From Roseivivax lentus (GTDB lineage: Bacteria; Pseudomonadota; Alphaproteobacteria; Rhodobacterales; Rhodobacteraceae): DNA of 64,000 nucleotides. Every line of letters begins with the position of its first letter. Positions within the stretch are counted from its first letter, which is position 1. The stretch lies in contig NZ_FTOQ01000002.1 in NCBI RefSeq assembly GCF_900156805.1, positions 1 to 64,000 of the forward strand, given 5' to 3'. Made by a program: the position numbers and the translations under genes. The notes under the pieces were generated by a model. It saw only the letters and a program-made list of their open reading frames with translations, did not search any database and was not told the DNA's origin. Shown here piece by piece: positions 53,504 to 62,498 of the stretch.

Positions 53504-55605
53504 ACCAGCATCACGCCGCGTCCGGTCCGGGTATCCGGGCCGGGCAGGGGCGGCGTCGCTTGAAGGATTGCCGCCAGGTCGGCTTCGGGATCGCCGGGCG
53601 TCCCTGAGGCGAGCCACAGATGCGCCAGCGCCCGCGCCACCCGGGGGGCCGCGACGCTGGTGCCCGCGAAGCGCACGACCGAGCCCGAAAGGACCCCCGC
53701 CGCCCGCGCGCCCGACGTCATCGCGCCATCCGCGCCGCGCGCGGCCAGCGTCGGACCTTCGGATTCGCCCGCCCGCGCCAGCATGTCGATGATGCCTTCC
53801 GCCGAAAACCGCTCGGGCTGGCCCCGATCGGGCTGGCCGGTGACGGGCCGGGCGGCGGCCACGAACCACAGATGCGCGTTCGTCGCCCCCGAGAATGCCA
53901 CCGCCGTGCCCTGCCGGGTGACCGGGTTGCAGGGCGCCGGCGCGCCGAGCGCGCCGAGTTCGGGATCGAAGAGCCAGCCCGGCGCATCGAGATAGGATTG
54001 CCGCCCCCGCGGGCGGAAGCCCGGCGGCGTGTCGTCGCGCTGCACCTCCGCGGTGACCAGCGCCGGGGTCTCCGACGCGGTGCTGATTTCCACCTTCCAC
54101 GCCCCTGCGGGCAACGTCGGGCGGCCGTCCATCCGGTGCGTGGGCGCCAGCGCGATCAGCATGCTGGGATAGGGCGGGGCGGCCTCTCCGCCGTTGTTCA
54201 GATCGGCGACCTCGGTGCCGTAGACCGCGCCCAGAACCGCTTCGTTCCGGGTCAGAAGCCATCCCTCGCCGGGCTCCAGCCAGTCGAGCGTCAGCGCGGG
54301 CCAGCGCGCATCGGGCGGGGTCAGCCGCAGCCGCATGCCTTGGGCCTCGGGCTTGGTGCGCAGTTCCAGGAAACTCGCCGTGCGGTCGTCGGGCTGGACC
54401 CGCCAATCGAGCCGCATCGGCGCGGCGCGGCTGACCTCGGCGCGCGCCACGAGCTGGTCGAGCCGGGCATTGCCATAGGCCGCGACGACCTGCAGCCGCC
54501 CGCCCGAAAGCCGCGCGTAGCGGTCGATCTCGAAACCGATCCACTGCGCGAGAAAGGCGGTGTGATCGCCCGGACCCGCCAGCGCGCCGAGGCTCAGCGT
54601 GACGATCACCGGCCGACCGTCGCAGCGCGACAGCCGCAGCGCCTCGGTCGCGATCCAGCGCAGCGCGATGGCCACGTATCCTTCGGTCTTGCGCCCCGAG
54701 GTTTCCGCGATGGCGGCGGGGGGCAGTTGCACCGCGAGGATCGGCAGCGCGGTCAGCGCATCGTCCACATCCTCGAAATCGGCTCCCGCCGCGAGGTCCA
54801 GTACATGCGTGCCGTGGCTCGCGCGATGATTGGTCGTGCGGCGCAGATCGGCGGGCAGAAGCGCGTCGTTGCGCGCCCGGTAGAGCGCCGCCTCCGACAC
54901 GCCCGAGGCCAGTTCGGCGTCGATATCCGCCTTGGTCAGCACCTGGCCGATGCGCATTTCGGGCAGCGGCTCGATCAGGTCATGGGCGGCGGCGCGCGGT
55001 TCGGTCTGCAGCCACAGCTTCTCGATCCGGGTCTCGGTCGGCGCAGCGCGGAAACGGCTGTTCAGATAGCCGATCCCGTCATCGATGCAGCCCATGATCG
55101 GCGCGCCGGGCGTTGCGGTCGCTTCCGTGCCTTCGGCCTGCGGGATCGGCGCATGGGCGCGGGGATCGGTCTCGCTCAGGCTTTCGACGCGCGGGCCCAC
55201 ATGCAGCAGGTGGCAATAGGCGGGCACGTCCGCGATCTCGCCCAGCCAGAAGAAGGCGACGGTCACGCGCCACGGAAAGGCCGCCGACGGTGGGGAGAGA
55301 TCACCGCCGGCGCCGTTCGACGCGCCGCCGGACAGAGGGTCGGAACGGCGCTTCAGCCGGTCCAGTTCCGTCGCCAGCGCGTCGCGTTCCGCAACCTGGA
55401 GTTTCGCGCGCGGCTCGTCGCAGATCGCCTCGATCGCCGCGTGAAGGGTGGTGACCGAGCCGCCCGGACGCAGTTCCGCAAAAAGCAGGACGGCGCGGGG
55501 GTCGCGAATTGCCGTTGCGCGTTCCCAGTGAGAATAGCCATCGAAGGGCGCGTAATCGCCCACGATCTCGGTCCAGGCCGCTTTATGGTCGGACGCAATG
55601 CTCAT
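53479..55605 (-). CDS. S8 family (subtilisin-like) serine peptidase
   Basis: A 708-residue peptidase with the catalytic triad in order: Asp in IMGCIDDGIGY (about 170), His in SHGTHVLDLAAG (about 263) and Ser in FAGTSVAAPRVARAL (about 645). The unusually long gap between His and Ser holds a beta-rich insert (about 380-560). The first 150 residues are a non-catalytic region, and there is no Sec signal peptide, so it may be cytoplasmic. It converges on the haloperoxidase-like gene. TTAACGG direct repeats lie 88 bases upstream of its ATG (55605). Confidence 0.85.
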   Translation of the reverse strand: MSIASDHKAAWTEIVGDYAPFDGYSHWERATAIRDPRAVLLFAELRPGGSVTTLHAAIEAICDEPRAKLQVAERDALATELDRLKRRSDPLSGGASNGAGGDLSPPSAAFPWRVTVAFFWLGEIADVPAYCHLLHVGPRVESLSETDPRAHAPIPQAEGTEATATPGAPIMGCIDDGIGYLNSRFRAAPTETRIEKLWLQTEPRAAAHDLIEPLPEMRIGQVLTKADIDAELASGVSEAALYRARNDALLPADLRRTTNHRASHGTHVLDLAAGADFEDVDDALTALPILAVQLPPAAIAETSGRKTEGYVAIALRWIATEALRLSRCDGRPVIVTLSLGALAGPGDHTAFLAQWIGFEIDRYARLSGGRLQVVAAYGNARLDQLVARAEVSRAAPMRLDWRVQPDDRTASFLELRTKPEAQGMRLRLTPPDARWPALTLDWLEPGEGWLLTRNEAVLGAVYGTEVADLNNGGEAAPPYPSMLIALAPTHRMDGRPTLPAGAWKVEISTASETPALVTAEVQRDDTPPGFRPRGRQSYLDAPGWLFDPELGALGAPAPCNPVTRQGTAVAFSGATNAHLWFVAAARPVTGQPDRGQPERFSAEGIIDMLARAGESEGPTLAARGADGAMTSGARAAGVLSGSVVRFAGTSVAAPRVARALAHLWLASGTPGDPEADLAAILQATPPLPGPDTRTGRGVMLVHPHSRRA

Positions 55606-55692
55606 GTCTCACCCGTTCGTTACACTTTACCCAGGGTCACCTTGCCACGATTCCCTGTAAATCCACGCCGTGAATTGCCGTGAAGGCGCGTA

Positions 55693-55710
55693 TTAACGGT
55701 ATTTTAACGG
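55693..55710. promoter_or_regulatory. Heptamer direct repeat with 11-bp period
   Basis: TTAACGG at 55693-55699 is repeated exactly at 55704-55710, one helical turn apart. SARP/OmpR-type regulators usually bind heptameric direct repeats with 11-bp spacing. The site lies between the divergent S8 peptidase and thiolase genes. It is the only such perfect repeat I noticed near this cluster. Assignment to the nearby SARP-like protein is inference. Confidence 0.45.
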
Positions 55711-55849
55711 ATGGGAGACGCCGCCTTCACGTACGGCTCTGCCGCGTGCCCGGACGAATTGCACAAAGCCCGCGAATTGGTCACTCTGGATCCCATCCAC
55801 GCCGCCACGCGGCCCGCCGCACCCGTTTCCGCATCGAAGGACAGCCGCC

Positions 55850-57064
55850 ATGCCCAAGGACATTGCCTCGGACCCGATCATGATCTGCGCCGCCGCCCGC
55901 ACGCCGCTCGGCGCGTTCCAGGGCGCGTTCACCGGCGTGCCCGCGACCGAGCTCGGCGCGGCGGCGATCCGGGCGGCGCTGGCGCAGGCGGGACTGAAGC
56001 CCGACGCCGTGCACGAGGTGCTGATGGGCAACGTCCTGCCCGCAGGGCTCGGGCAGGCGCCTGCCCGTCAGGCGGCGCTGGCCGCGGGGCTGCCCGTCTC
56101 GGTGCCCTGCACGACCGTGTCGAAGGTCTGCGGCTCGGGCATGAAGGCGGTGATGCAGGCCCATGACGCCATCGCGGCGGGCTCCGTGGGGGTTGCGGTC
56201 GCGGGCGGCATGGAAAGCATGACCAACGCGCCGTATCTCCTGCCGCAGGGCCGCGCCGGCGCGCGGATCGGCCATGCGCGCGTGCTCGATCACATGATGC
56301 TCGACGGGCTGGAGGACGCCTATGACATCGCCCCCGACGGCACCCGCCGCTCGATGGGCACCTTCGGCGAGGAATGCGCCGAGGCCTTCCAGTTCACCCG
56401 CGACGACCAGGATGCCTATGCCATCGAAAGCGTGACCCGCGCCAAGCGCGCCGCCGAGAGCGGCGCCTTCGACTGGGAGGTGACACCGGTCGAGGTGAAG
56501 ACCCGCAAGGGCATTGTCGAGGTGAGCCGGGACGAAGGCCCGCAGAACATCGACCCCGACAAGATCCCGAACCTCCGGCCCGCTTTCCGCAAGGACGGCA
56601 CGATCACCGCCGCCTCGTCGTCGTCGATCAATGACGGCGCGGCCGCGCTCGTCCTCGCACGCGCCTCCGAGGCCGAGCGGCTGGGCCTCGCGCCCATCGC
56701 GCGGATCGTCGGCCACGCGGCCTTCGCGGGCGCGCCGGGCTGGTTCACCACCGCGCCGATCTACGCCAAGCAGCGGCTCTTCGCGGATCTCGGCTGGTCG
56801 GTGGAGGATGTCGACCTCTTCGAGATCAACGAGGCCTTCGCGGTCGTCGCCATGGCCTCCGCCAAGGAACTGCGCATCCCGCGCGAGAAGCTGAACGTGC
56901 ATGGCGGCGCGGTGGCGCTGGGCCATCCCATCGGCGCCTCGGGCGCGCGCATCCTGGTGACGCTTCTGGGCGCGATGCGGGCCGAGGGCGCGCGGCGCGG
57001 CGTCGCGTCGATCTGCATCGGCGGCGGCGAGGCCACGGCGATCGGCGTCGAGATGGAAAGGTGA
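55850..57064 (+). CDS. Acetyl-CoA C-acetyltransferase (thiolase)
   Basis: A 404-residue biosynthetic-type thiolase joining two acetyl-CoA or cleaving 3-ketoacyl-CoA. The nucleophilic cysteine is in TVSKVCGSGMKAVMQA. The His of NVHGGAVALGHPIGASG and the C-terminal Cys of SICIGGGEATA complete the active site. The start is ATG 55850. It is a single gene between the S8 peptidase and gph. It could serve polyhydroxybutyrate or ketone-body metabolism; atoB and phaA types cannot be separated by sequence reading alone. Confidence 0.9.
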   Translation: MPKDIASDPIMICAAARTPLGAFQGAFTGVPATELGAAAIRAALAQAGLKPDAVHEVLMGNVLPAGLGQAPARQAALAAGLPVSVPCTTVSKVCGSGMKAVMQAHDAIAAGSVGVAVAGGMESMTNAPYLLPQGRAGARIGHARVLDHMMLDGLEDAYDIAPDGTRRSMGTFGEECAEAFQFTRDDQDAYAIESVTRAKRAAESGAFDWEVTPVEVKTRKGIVEVSRDEGPQNIDPDKIPNLRPAFRKDGTITAASSSSINDGAAALVLARASEAERLGLAPIARIVGHAAFAGAPGWFTTAPIYAKQRLFADLGWSVEDVDLFEINEAFAVVAMASAKELRIPREKLNVHGGAVALGHPIGASGARILVTLLGAMRAEGARRGVASICIGGGEATAIGVEMER

Positions 57065-57133
57065 CGCCGGGCAGGCGCTGGTCGCGGCGGCCTGCGGCCT
57101 TGATCGCGCGACGGGGTGCCCGGATCGGACCGG

Positions 57134-57790
57134 TCAATTCCCCGCGTGAATCCGCGCCACCAAACCCGGTAATTCCGCGAACTCCGAAAACCGCGCCGCG
57201 GCGGTGATCTGGTCATGCGGCAGGTGGCAGTAGCCTTCGGTGAAGAACACGAAGGGCACGCCCGCCCGCGCCGCCGTCTCCGCATCGACCTCGCTGTCGC
57301 CCACATAAAGCGCCGGTCCTTCCCCGAGCCCGGACAGCACCGCGTGAAGCGGCTCCGGATCGGGCTTGCGCACGGGCAGGCTGTCGCCGCCCAGCACGCT
57401 TTCGAAGAGATCGCTCATCTCGAAATGGCGCAGCAAGGCATGGGTGGGCGCTATGGGCTTGTTGGTGCACAGCCCGAGCCGGTGCCCCGTCGCGGCAAGC
57501 CCATCGAGCGCGGCGCGCATGCCGGGAAAGAGCGTGCTCAGCGACACGCCGCTTTCATACTGCGCGATGAAGCTCTCCAGAAGCCGCGCCTGTTCGGCAT
57601 CGCCGATGCCCCGCAAGGCCCGCATCCGCTCCACGAAGATCGCAGCGCCGCTGCCAATGCAGCCGATGGTCTCCTCGAGGCTCAGCGCCGCGGCGCCTTC
57701 CCCGGCCAGCACCGCATTGGCCACGGCCTGGATGTCGGGCGCCGAATGGACCAGCGTGCCGTCGAGATCGAAGACGATCCGCGCGGGCAT
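57134..57790 (-). CDS. gph: Phosphoglycolate phosphatase
   Basis: A 218-residue HAD-family phosphatase. Motif I FDLDGTLVHS is at residues 6-15, motif II is in LGLCTNKPIAPTHALLRHF, motif III Lys in PVRKPDPEPL and motif IV in ALYVGDSEVDAETAARAGVP. It removes 2-phosphoglycolate formed by DNA repair or oxygenase activity. The start overlaps the rpe stop (TGATG), the common rpe-gph pairing. Confidence 0.88.
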   Translation of the reverse strand: MPARIVFDLDGTLVHSAPDIQAVANAVLAGEGAAALSLEETIGCIGSGAAIFVERMRALRGIGDAEQARLLESFIAQYESGVSLSTLFPGMRAALDGLAATGHRLGLCTNKPIAPTHALLRHFEMSDLFESVLGGDSLPVRKPDPEPLHAVLSGLGEGPALYVGDSEVDAETAARAGVPFVFFTEGYCHLPHDQITAAARFSEFAELPGLVARIHAGN

Positions 57791-58479
57791 CAGGCCCAGA
57801 CGCCGCTTGCGGCTTCGCGGATGGCGCGGATGTTCCGGCCATAGACCTCCGGGTCGTCGACCGAGCCGCCCTTGAACACCGCGGAGCCCGCCACCAGCAC
57901 GTCCGCGCCCGCCGCCACGACCTTGGGCGCGGTCTTGGGATCGACCCCGCCATCGATCTCGATATGCACGGGCCGGTCGCCAATAATGGCGTGCAACTCG
58001 GCGATCTTGCCGGTCATGTCGATGAAGCTCTGCCCGCCGAAGCCGGGATTCACCGTCATCACGCAGACCAGATCCGCGAGGTCCAGCACATGCGCCACCG
58101 CCGAGGCCGGCGTGCCGGGATTGAGCGCGACGCCCGCCTTCATGCCCGCGCCCCGGATCGCCTGCAGGGTGCGGTGGATATGCGGGCCCGCCTCCACATG
58201 CGCGGTCAGGATATCCGCGCCCGCCTCGGCATAGGCCTCGATATAGGGATCGACGGGCGCGATCATCAGATGCACGTCCATGACCGTCTTCACGTGGCGG
58301 CGGAAGGCCTTCACGGCGGGCGGGCCGAAGGTCAGGTTGGGCACGAAATGCCCGTCCATCACGTCCACATGGACCCAATCGGCGCCCTGATCCTCGATGG
58401 CGCGAATCTCGCGTCCGAAATCGGCGAAATCCGCCGACAGGATGGAGGGGGCGATCTTGACGGACCGGCGCTGGGACAT
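57790..58479 (-). CDS. rpe: Ribulose-phosphate 3-epimerase
   Basis: A 229-residue TIM-barrel enzyme interconverting ribulose-5-phosphate and xylulose-5-phosphate. Hallmarks are KIAPSILSADFADFG at the N-terminus, the VDVMDGHFVPNLTFGP metal-binding motif, VMTVNPGFGGQSFI and EIDGGVDPKTAPKVV. AAGGAA precedes the ATG at 58479. It is first of a two-gene operon with gph. Confidence 0.94.
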   Translation of the reverse strand: MSQRRSVKIAPSILSADFADFGREIRAIEDQGADWVHVDVMDGHFVPNLTFGPPAVKAFRRHVKTVMDVHLMIAPVDPYIEAYAEAGADILTAHVEAGPHIHRTLQAIRGAGMKAGVALNPGTPASAVAHVLDLADLVCVMTVNPGFGGQSFIDMTGKIAELHAIIGDRPVHIEIDGGVDPKTAPKVVAAGADVLVAGSAVFKGGSVDDPEVYGRNIRAIREAASGVWA

Positions 58480-58864
58480 CGGGGCATTCCTTTGCGAACG
58501 AAATCTGGCGCGCTTCTGCCATGCCGCCGCCTGCCCGTCGAGAGGCGATGGGACCGGCGCCGCGCCCGGACCGTCATGCCCCTGTCATCGAGAGCCGCTA
58601 GCAGGCGGACGACGCTGACGCATCCGATGCCGGAGGCTTTGAAAGATGATGCAACTCGATCCGCTGCGCTACGTGCTCAGCTGCTGTTTCGGGGCCTCGC
58701 GCTCCGGCCCGATTTCGCGCCTGACGCGCCGCGCCTGGCGTCCCGCGCTGGAGTGAGCCGCGGGCTTTTGCGCCACATCCCAGGGGGGCTGCGCGCGCGG
58801 GCCTTGCCCGCAGGCCGCCACGCGCCGCACAAAGGCGCGAGCATTGCGCGTCGGAGCCGCCCTC
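58480..58864. other. Intergenic region before aroQ
   Basis: About 385 bases, holding only a small possible frame at 58646-58756 (annotated separately). No terminator or palindrome with a T-run was seen. Promoters of divergent rpe and aroQ must lie here. Confidence 0.4.
58646..58756 (+). CDS. Possible 36-residue small protein
   Basis: A short frame MMQLDPLRYVLSCCFGAS... ends at TGA 58754-58756, with an AGG-rich stretch 10 bases upstream of the first ATG. It carries a vicinal Cys-Cys pair and a strongly basic C-terminal half. No homologue is recognised. It could be a real small protein or chance. Confidence 0.25.
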   Translation: MMQLDPLRYVLSCCFGASRSGPISRLTRRAWRPALE

Positions 58865-59305
58865 ATGACCCAGACGATCACCCTTTTGAACGGGCCGAAC
58901 CTGAACCTGCTCGGGCAGCGCCAGCCCGAGATCTACGGCCACGAGACGCTGGCGGACGTGGCGCGCGACTGCACCGCCCTCGCCGAGGCGGGCGGCTTTG
59001 CCCTGACCGCGCTGCAATCGAACCACGAGGGCCAGATCGTCGACTGGATCCACGAAGCGCGCCACGCGGCGGCGGGCATCGTCATCAATCCCGGCGCCTA
59101 TTCGCATACCTCGGTGGCGATCCTCGATGCGCTCAACGCCTATGACGGGCCAGTGATGGAGGTGCATATCTCCAACATTCACAAGCGCGAAAGCTTCCGG
59201 CATCACTCCTACGTCTCGGCGCGGGCCGATGCGGTCTTCGCGGGGGCGGGCACCGATGGCTACCGCTTCGCGGTGATGCGGCTGCTGACGCTTCTGAAGG
59301 GTTGA
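58865..59305 (+). CDS. aroQ: Type II 3-dehydroquinate dehydratase
   Basis: A 146-residue shikimate-pathway enzyme that dehydrates 3-dehydroquinate. It has the family N-terminus [21 protein letters not shown] with the catalytic Tyr, the [19 protein letters not shown] segment, the [13 protein letters not shown] loop and [20 protein letters not shown] with the catalytic His. Start ATG 58865 gives [11 protein letters not shown]; the longer frame adds seven unlike residues. Confidence 0.94.
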   Translation: MTQTITLLNGPNLNLLGQRQPEIYGHETLADVARDCTALAEAGGFALTALQSNHEGQIVDWIHEARHAAAGIVINPGAYSHTSVAILDALNAYDGPVMEVHISNIHKRESFRHHSYVSARADAVFAGAGTDGYRFAVMRLLTLLKG

Positions 59306-59459
59306 CACCGCCCGGACGGGTTACGGCCACCGGCAAAGTTTCGCGGCTAGGCAGGGGTTTGGGCAAATCCCCCGCAGACGGGGATTGACCGGTTTCTCGT
59401 TTCCTGTATCCATCTAGTGAAATTCAATTCTGCATAGTAAAACTCAGGGAGGAGATACG

Positions 59460-60539
59460 ATGCATTTCATGAAGGCCGCGCTGACCAGTGCAATGATCCT
59501 TGGCGGAGGCACCACCGGTGCGCTCACGCTCGGGGCGACCGGTGCCGAGGCACAGCAGCTTTTCGTCGGCGAGGCGGGTCCGAACCGCGGCGCCCGGGGC
59601 GAATCGCTCAATTATTTCGCCCAGCAGGTCGAAGAGATGTCGGGCGGCGACGTGTCGCTCAACATCCAGTGGGGCGGGGCGCTCTTCAAGGCCGGTGCGG
59701 CGCTGTCGGGCATTTCCGACGGGGTGGCCGACATGGGCACGATCATCGCCGTCTACTTCCCCAAGGAGATGGCCGCCTACCGCGTCGCCGACATGCCGCT
59801 CGAGAACGCCGATGCCTGGGTCGGCATGAAGGCCACCGACGAGATCATGCGCTCGAACGAGGCGATCCAGGCCAATCTCGCCGCGCAGAACCTCGTCTAT
59901 CTCGGCACCTTCACCACCTCGGCGGTGCATATCGGCTGCAAGGGCACCGCGATCCGGTCGGTCGAGGATATCGACGGGCTGAAGATCCGCGGCGTCGGCG
60001 CTTACGGCGACACGTTCGGCGATTTCGGCGCGAACATGGTGCCGATGTCGATCTACGACGCCTATCAGGGCCTCGATACCGGGCTCATCGACTGCTCGCA
60101 GACCTACAGCTACGCGACCGCCGCGCTGAAGCAGCAGGAAGTCATCGACAGCTACACGCTGCTGAACTGGGGCCAGACCGGCGCGCTCGGCGTCTTCGCC
60201 AACAAGCAGATCTTCGACGGGCTGCCCGCCGAAACGCAGCAGGTGCTGCTCGAGGCCGGCCGCAAGATGTCCGACGAGCTGGGCCGCCTGATCACCGCCG
60301 ATAACGAGGCCGCCATCGAGACGATGAAGGAAGCGGGCGTCGAGATCATCGAACTGCCCGAGGCCGAGCGCGCGAAGCTCGTCTCCGAAGGCGCCAAGTA
60401 TGTCGACGAATGGGTCGCGCAGATGGGCGAGCTGGGCCTCGACGGCGCCGCCATCCTCGAGGAGTACAAGGGCCTGCTGGCCAAGTACGCCCAAGAGCGC
60501 GACGAAATGGGCTACCCCTGGGAGCGCGAGCAGGGCTGA
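59460..60539 (+). CDS. TRAP transporter substrate-binding protein (DctP family)
   Basis: A 359-residue periplasmic binding protein of the C4-dicarboxylate TRAP group. The signal peptide is about residues 1-32 (MHFMKAALTSAMILGGG..., cleaved near AEA-Q). Diagnostic stretches are LSGISDGVADMGTIIAVYFP, LKIRGVGAYGDTFGDFGAN and MSIYDAYQGLDTGLIDCSQT. Strong GGGAGGAG precedes ATG 59460. It begins an operon with both permease subunits and an IclR regulator. An FadB-like gene follows, so an acyl or aromatic acid may be the ligand. Confidence 0.9.
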   Translation: MHFMKAALTSAMILGGGTTGALTLGATGAEAQQLFVGEAGPNRGARGESLNYFAQQVEEMSGGDVSLNIQWGGALFKAGAALSGISDGVADMGTIIAVYFPKEMAAYRVADMPLENADAWVGMKATDEIMRSNEAIQANLAAQNLVYLGTFTTSAVHIGCKGTAIRSVEDIDGLKIRGVGAYGDTFGDFGANMVPMSIYDAYQGLDTGLIDCSQTYSYATAALKQQEVIDSYTLLNWGQTGALGVFANKQIFDGLPAETQQVLLEAGRKMSDELGRLITADNEAAIETMKEAGVEIIELPEAERAKLVSEGAKYVDEWVAQMGELGLDGAAILEEYKGLLAKYAQERDEMGYPWEREQG

Positions 60540-60624
60540 GCCCCGCCGCGCGCCGCGCCCGGTAGCCTCGCCGGGCGTGGCCCCGCCGCCTTTCCATCCC
60601 CCGAACTTCCCTGAAGGTGTCACC

Positions 60625-61146
60625 ATGCTGCGCCGTATCGAGCAATTGCTCGTCGATCTGGCTATTGTCTCCGTCCTGGGCCTCGGCTTCCTGATCACCC
60701 TGACGGTGGTCCTGCGGGCGGGCTTCAATTCGAACGTGCCGGACGCCATCGTCATGGTCCGCGAACTGATGGTCGCCGCGGTGATCCTGCCGCTGGCCGC
60801 GACCACCGCAAACCGCGCCCATATCGTCGTGGAATTCGTGTCGAACCGGATGCCGCCGCGGATGCGCGACAGCCTCATCGTCTTCGGGTCGGTCTTCGGC
60901 CTTCTGGCACTGGCGCCGCTCCTTTGGGCGGGCTGGCGCGAGGTCACCCATACCATCGCCTCGGGCGGGTATTTCTTCGGCGATCTGCAGCTGCCGAAAT
61001 GGCCGGGCCGGGTGATCTTCCTCGTGGGCATTTCCTTCTGCTGGCTGCGCCTCGCCATCATGGTCTGGCGCGACGTGGGCGCGATGCGCGCTGGTCGTCC
61101 CCTGCCCGAGACGGGCTACGGCCCCACCGCGAACGGGGAGGGCTGA
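60625..61146 (+). CDS. TRAP transporter small permease (DctQ family)
   Basis: A 173-residue membrane protein with four helices (LAIVSVLGLGFLITLTVVLR, MVAAVILPLAATTANRAHIV and two later ones). GAAGGTG precedes ATG 60625. It is 85 bases after the binding-protein gene and three bases before the large permease. Family call is by topology and position, with moderate sequence similarity. Confidence 0.85.
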   Translation: MLRRIEQLLVDLAIVSVLGLGFLITLTVVLRAGFNSNVPDAIVMVRELMVAAVILPLAATTANRAHIVVEFVSNRMPPRMRDSLIVFGSVFGLLALAPLLWAGWREVTHTIASGGYFFGDLQLPKWPGRVIFLVGISFCWLRLAIMVWRDVGAMRAGRPLPETGYGPTANGEG

Positions 61147-61149
61147 GCC

Positions 61150-62487
61150 ATGGACGGAACCATCGTCGGACTCGTCGCCTTCGCCGCCGTGATCGTGCTT
61201 CTGGGCCTTCGCGTGCCCATCGCCTTCGCGCTTGCGGGCGTTGCCACCGTCGGCACCTTCGTGATCTTTGCCTTCCGCACCGGCAGCTTCATGCCCGAGC
61301 GGGCCTTCACGCCGACCTCGAGCCTCGTCTTCTCGAATTCCTTCGACCTCGTGCACAGCTACGATCTGTCGATGATCCCGCTTTTCGTGGCTTTGGGCCA
61401 CATCGCCTATCGCGCCGAGATCACCACCAAGATCTACCATGCCGCCCGCGTCTGGCTCGCCTCGATCCCGGGCGGGGTCGCGATGGCCTCGGTCGTGGGC
61501 TGCGGCGGCTTCTCGGCGATCACCGGATCCTCCATCGCCTGCGCCTCGACAATGGGCCGCATCTGCAGCCCCGAGATGCTGCGCATGGGGTATGACAAGC
61601 GCCTCGCCACGGCCTCGGTCGCCGCGGGCGGCACGCTGGGCTCGCTCATTCCGCCCTCGGTGCTGTTCATCATCTACGGCATCTTCACCGAGACCTCGAT
61701 TTCCGCGCTGTTCCTCGCGGGCATCATCCCGGGCATCCTGTCGCTGCTGGGCTTCCTGCTGGTGATATGGATCTGGGTGCTGCGCGATCCCGCCGCGGCC
61801 CCGGCCTTCACCGGCACGATCTCGGGCCGCGAACGCGCGGAGGCCGCGCTCGAAGCCTGGCCCGCGGTTGCCCTCTTCGTCATCATCGTGGGCGGCATCT
61901 ACGGCGGTATCTTCACCGCCACCGAAGCCGCGGCGGTCTGCGTCTCGGCGGCGATCCTCATCGGCTTCGCGCAGCGCAAGCTGACCTTCGCCGCCCTCTG
62001 GGAAAGTCTGCGCGAGACCGTGGTGCAGACCACCTCCATCTTCATCATCGCCGCGGGTGCCAAGATCTTCGTGGCCTTCATCGCGCTCACGGGCGTCGCG
62101 GGCGAGATCGTGGGCTTCGTGACCGATGCGAACCTCTCGGTCCTCGTGCTCTTGATTGCCATCGCGATCATCTACCTCGTGCTCGGCATGTTCCTCGACC
62201 CGATCGGGATCATGGTGCTGACGCTGCCGCTGATGGTGCCGCTGGTGGAAAGCTATGGCTGGGACCTGATCTGGTTCGGCGTCGTCGTCATCAAGCTGCT
62301 GGAGATTGGCCTCATCACGCCGCCGGTGGGTCTCAATGTCTTCGTGATCTCGGGCGTGGTCGGCAAGGAAGTCCCCATCGACCGCATCTTCTCGGGCATC
62401 CTGCGCTTCCTGACGGTCGACGTGATCGTGCTGGGCCTCATCATGGCCTTCCCGATATTGTCCCTGCTGATCCCGATGTCGATGTGA
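61150..62487 (+). CDS. TRAP transporter large permease (DctM family)
   Basis: A 445-residue permease. It shows the DctM motifs GFSAITGSSIACASTMGRIC and LGSLIPPSVLFIIYGIFTET, with an expanded N-terminal loop around FMPERAFTPTSSLVFSNSFD. It lies three bases after the small permease and 11 bases before the regulator gene, so all are one transcript. It imports the ligand delivered by the upstream DctP protein. Confidence 0.9.
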   Translation: MDGTIVGLVAFAAVIVLLGLRVPIAFALAGVATVGTFVIFAFRTGSFMPERAFTPTSSLVFSNSFDLVHSYDLSMIPLFVALGHIAYRAEITTKIYHAARVWLASIPGGVAMASVVGCGGFSAITGSSIACASTMGRICSPEMLRMGYDKRLATASVAAGGTLGSLIPPSVLFIIYGIFTETSISALFLAGIIPGILSLLGFLLVIWIWVLRDPAAAPAFTGTISGRERAEAALEAWPAVALFVIIVGGIYGGIFTATEAAAVCVSAAILIGFAQRKLTFAALWESLRETVVQTTSIFIIAAGAKIFVAFIALTGVAGEIVGFVTDANLSVLVLLIAIAIIYLVLGMFLDPIGIMVLTLPLMVPLVESYGWDLIWFGVVVIKLLEIGLITPPVGLNVFVISGVVGKEVPIDRIFSGILRFLTVDVIVLGLIMAFPILSLLIPMSM

Positions 62488-62498
62488 GGAGGGAGCCC

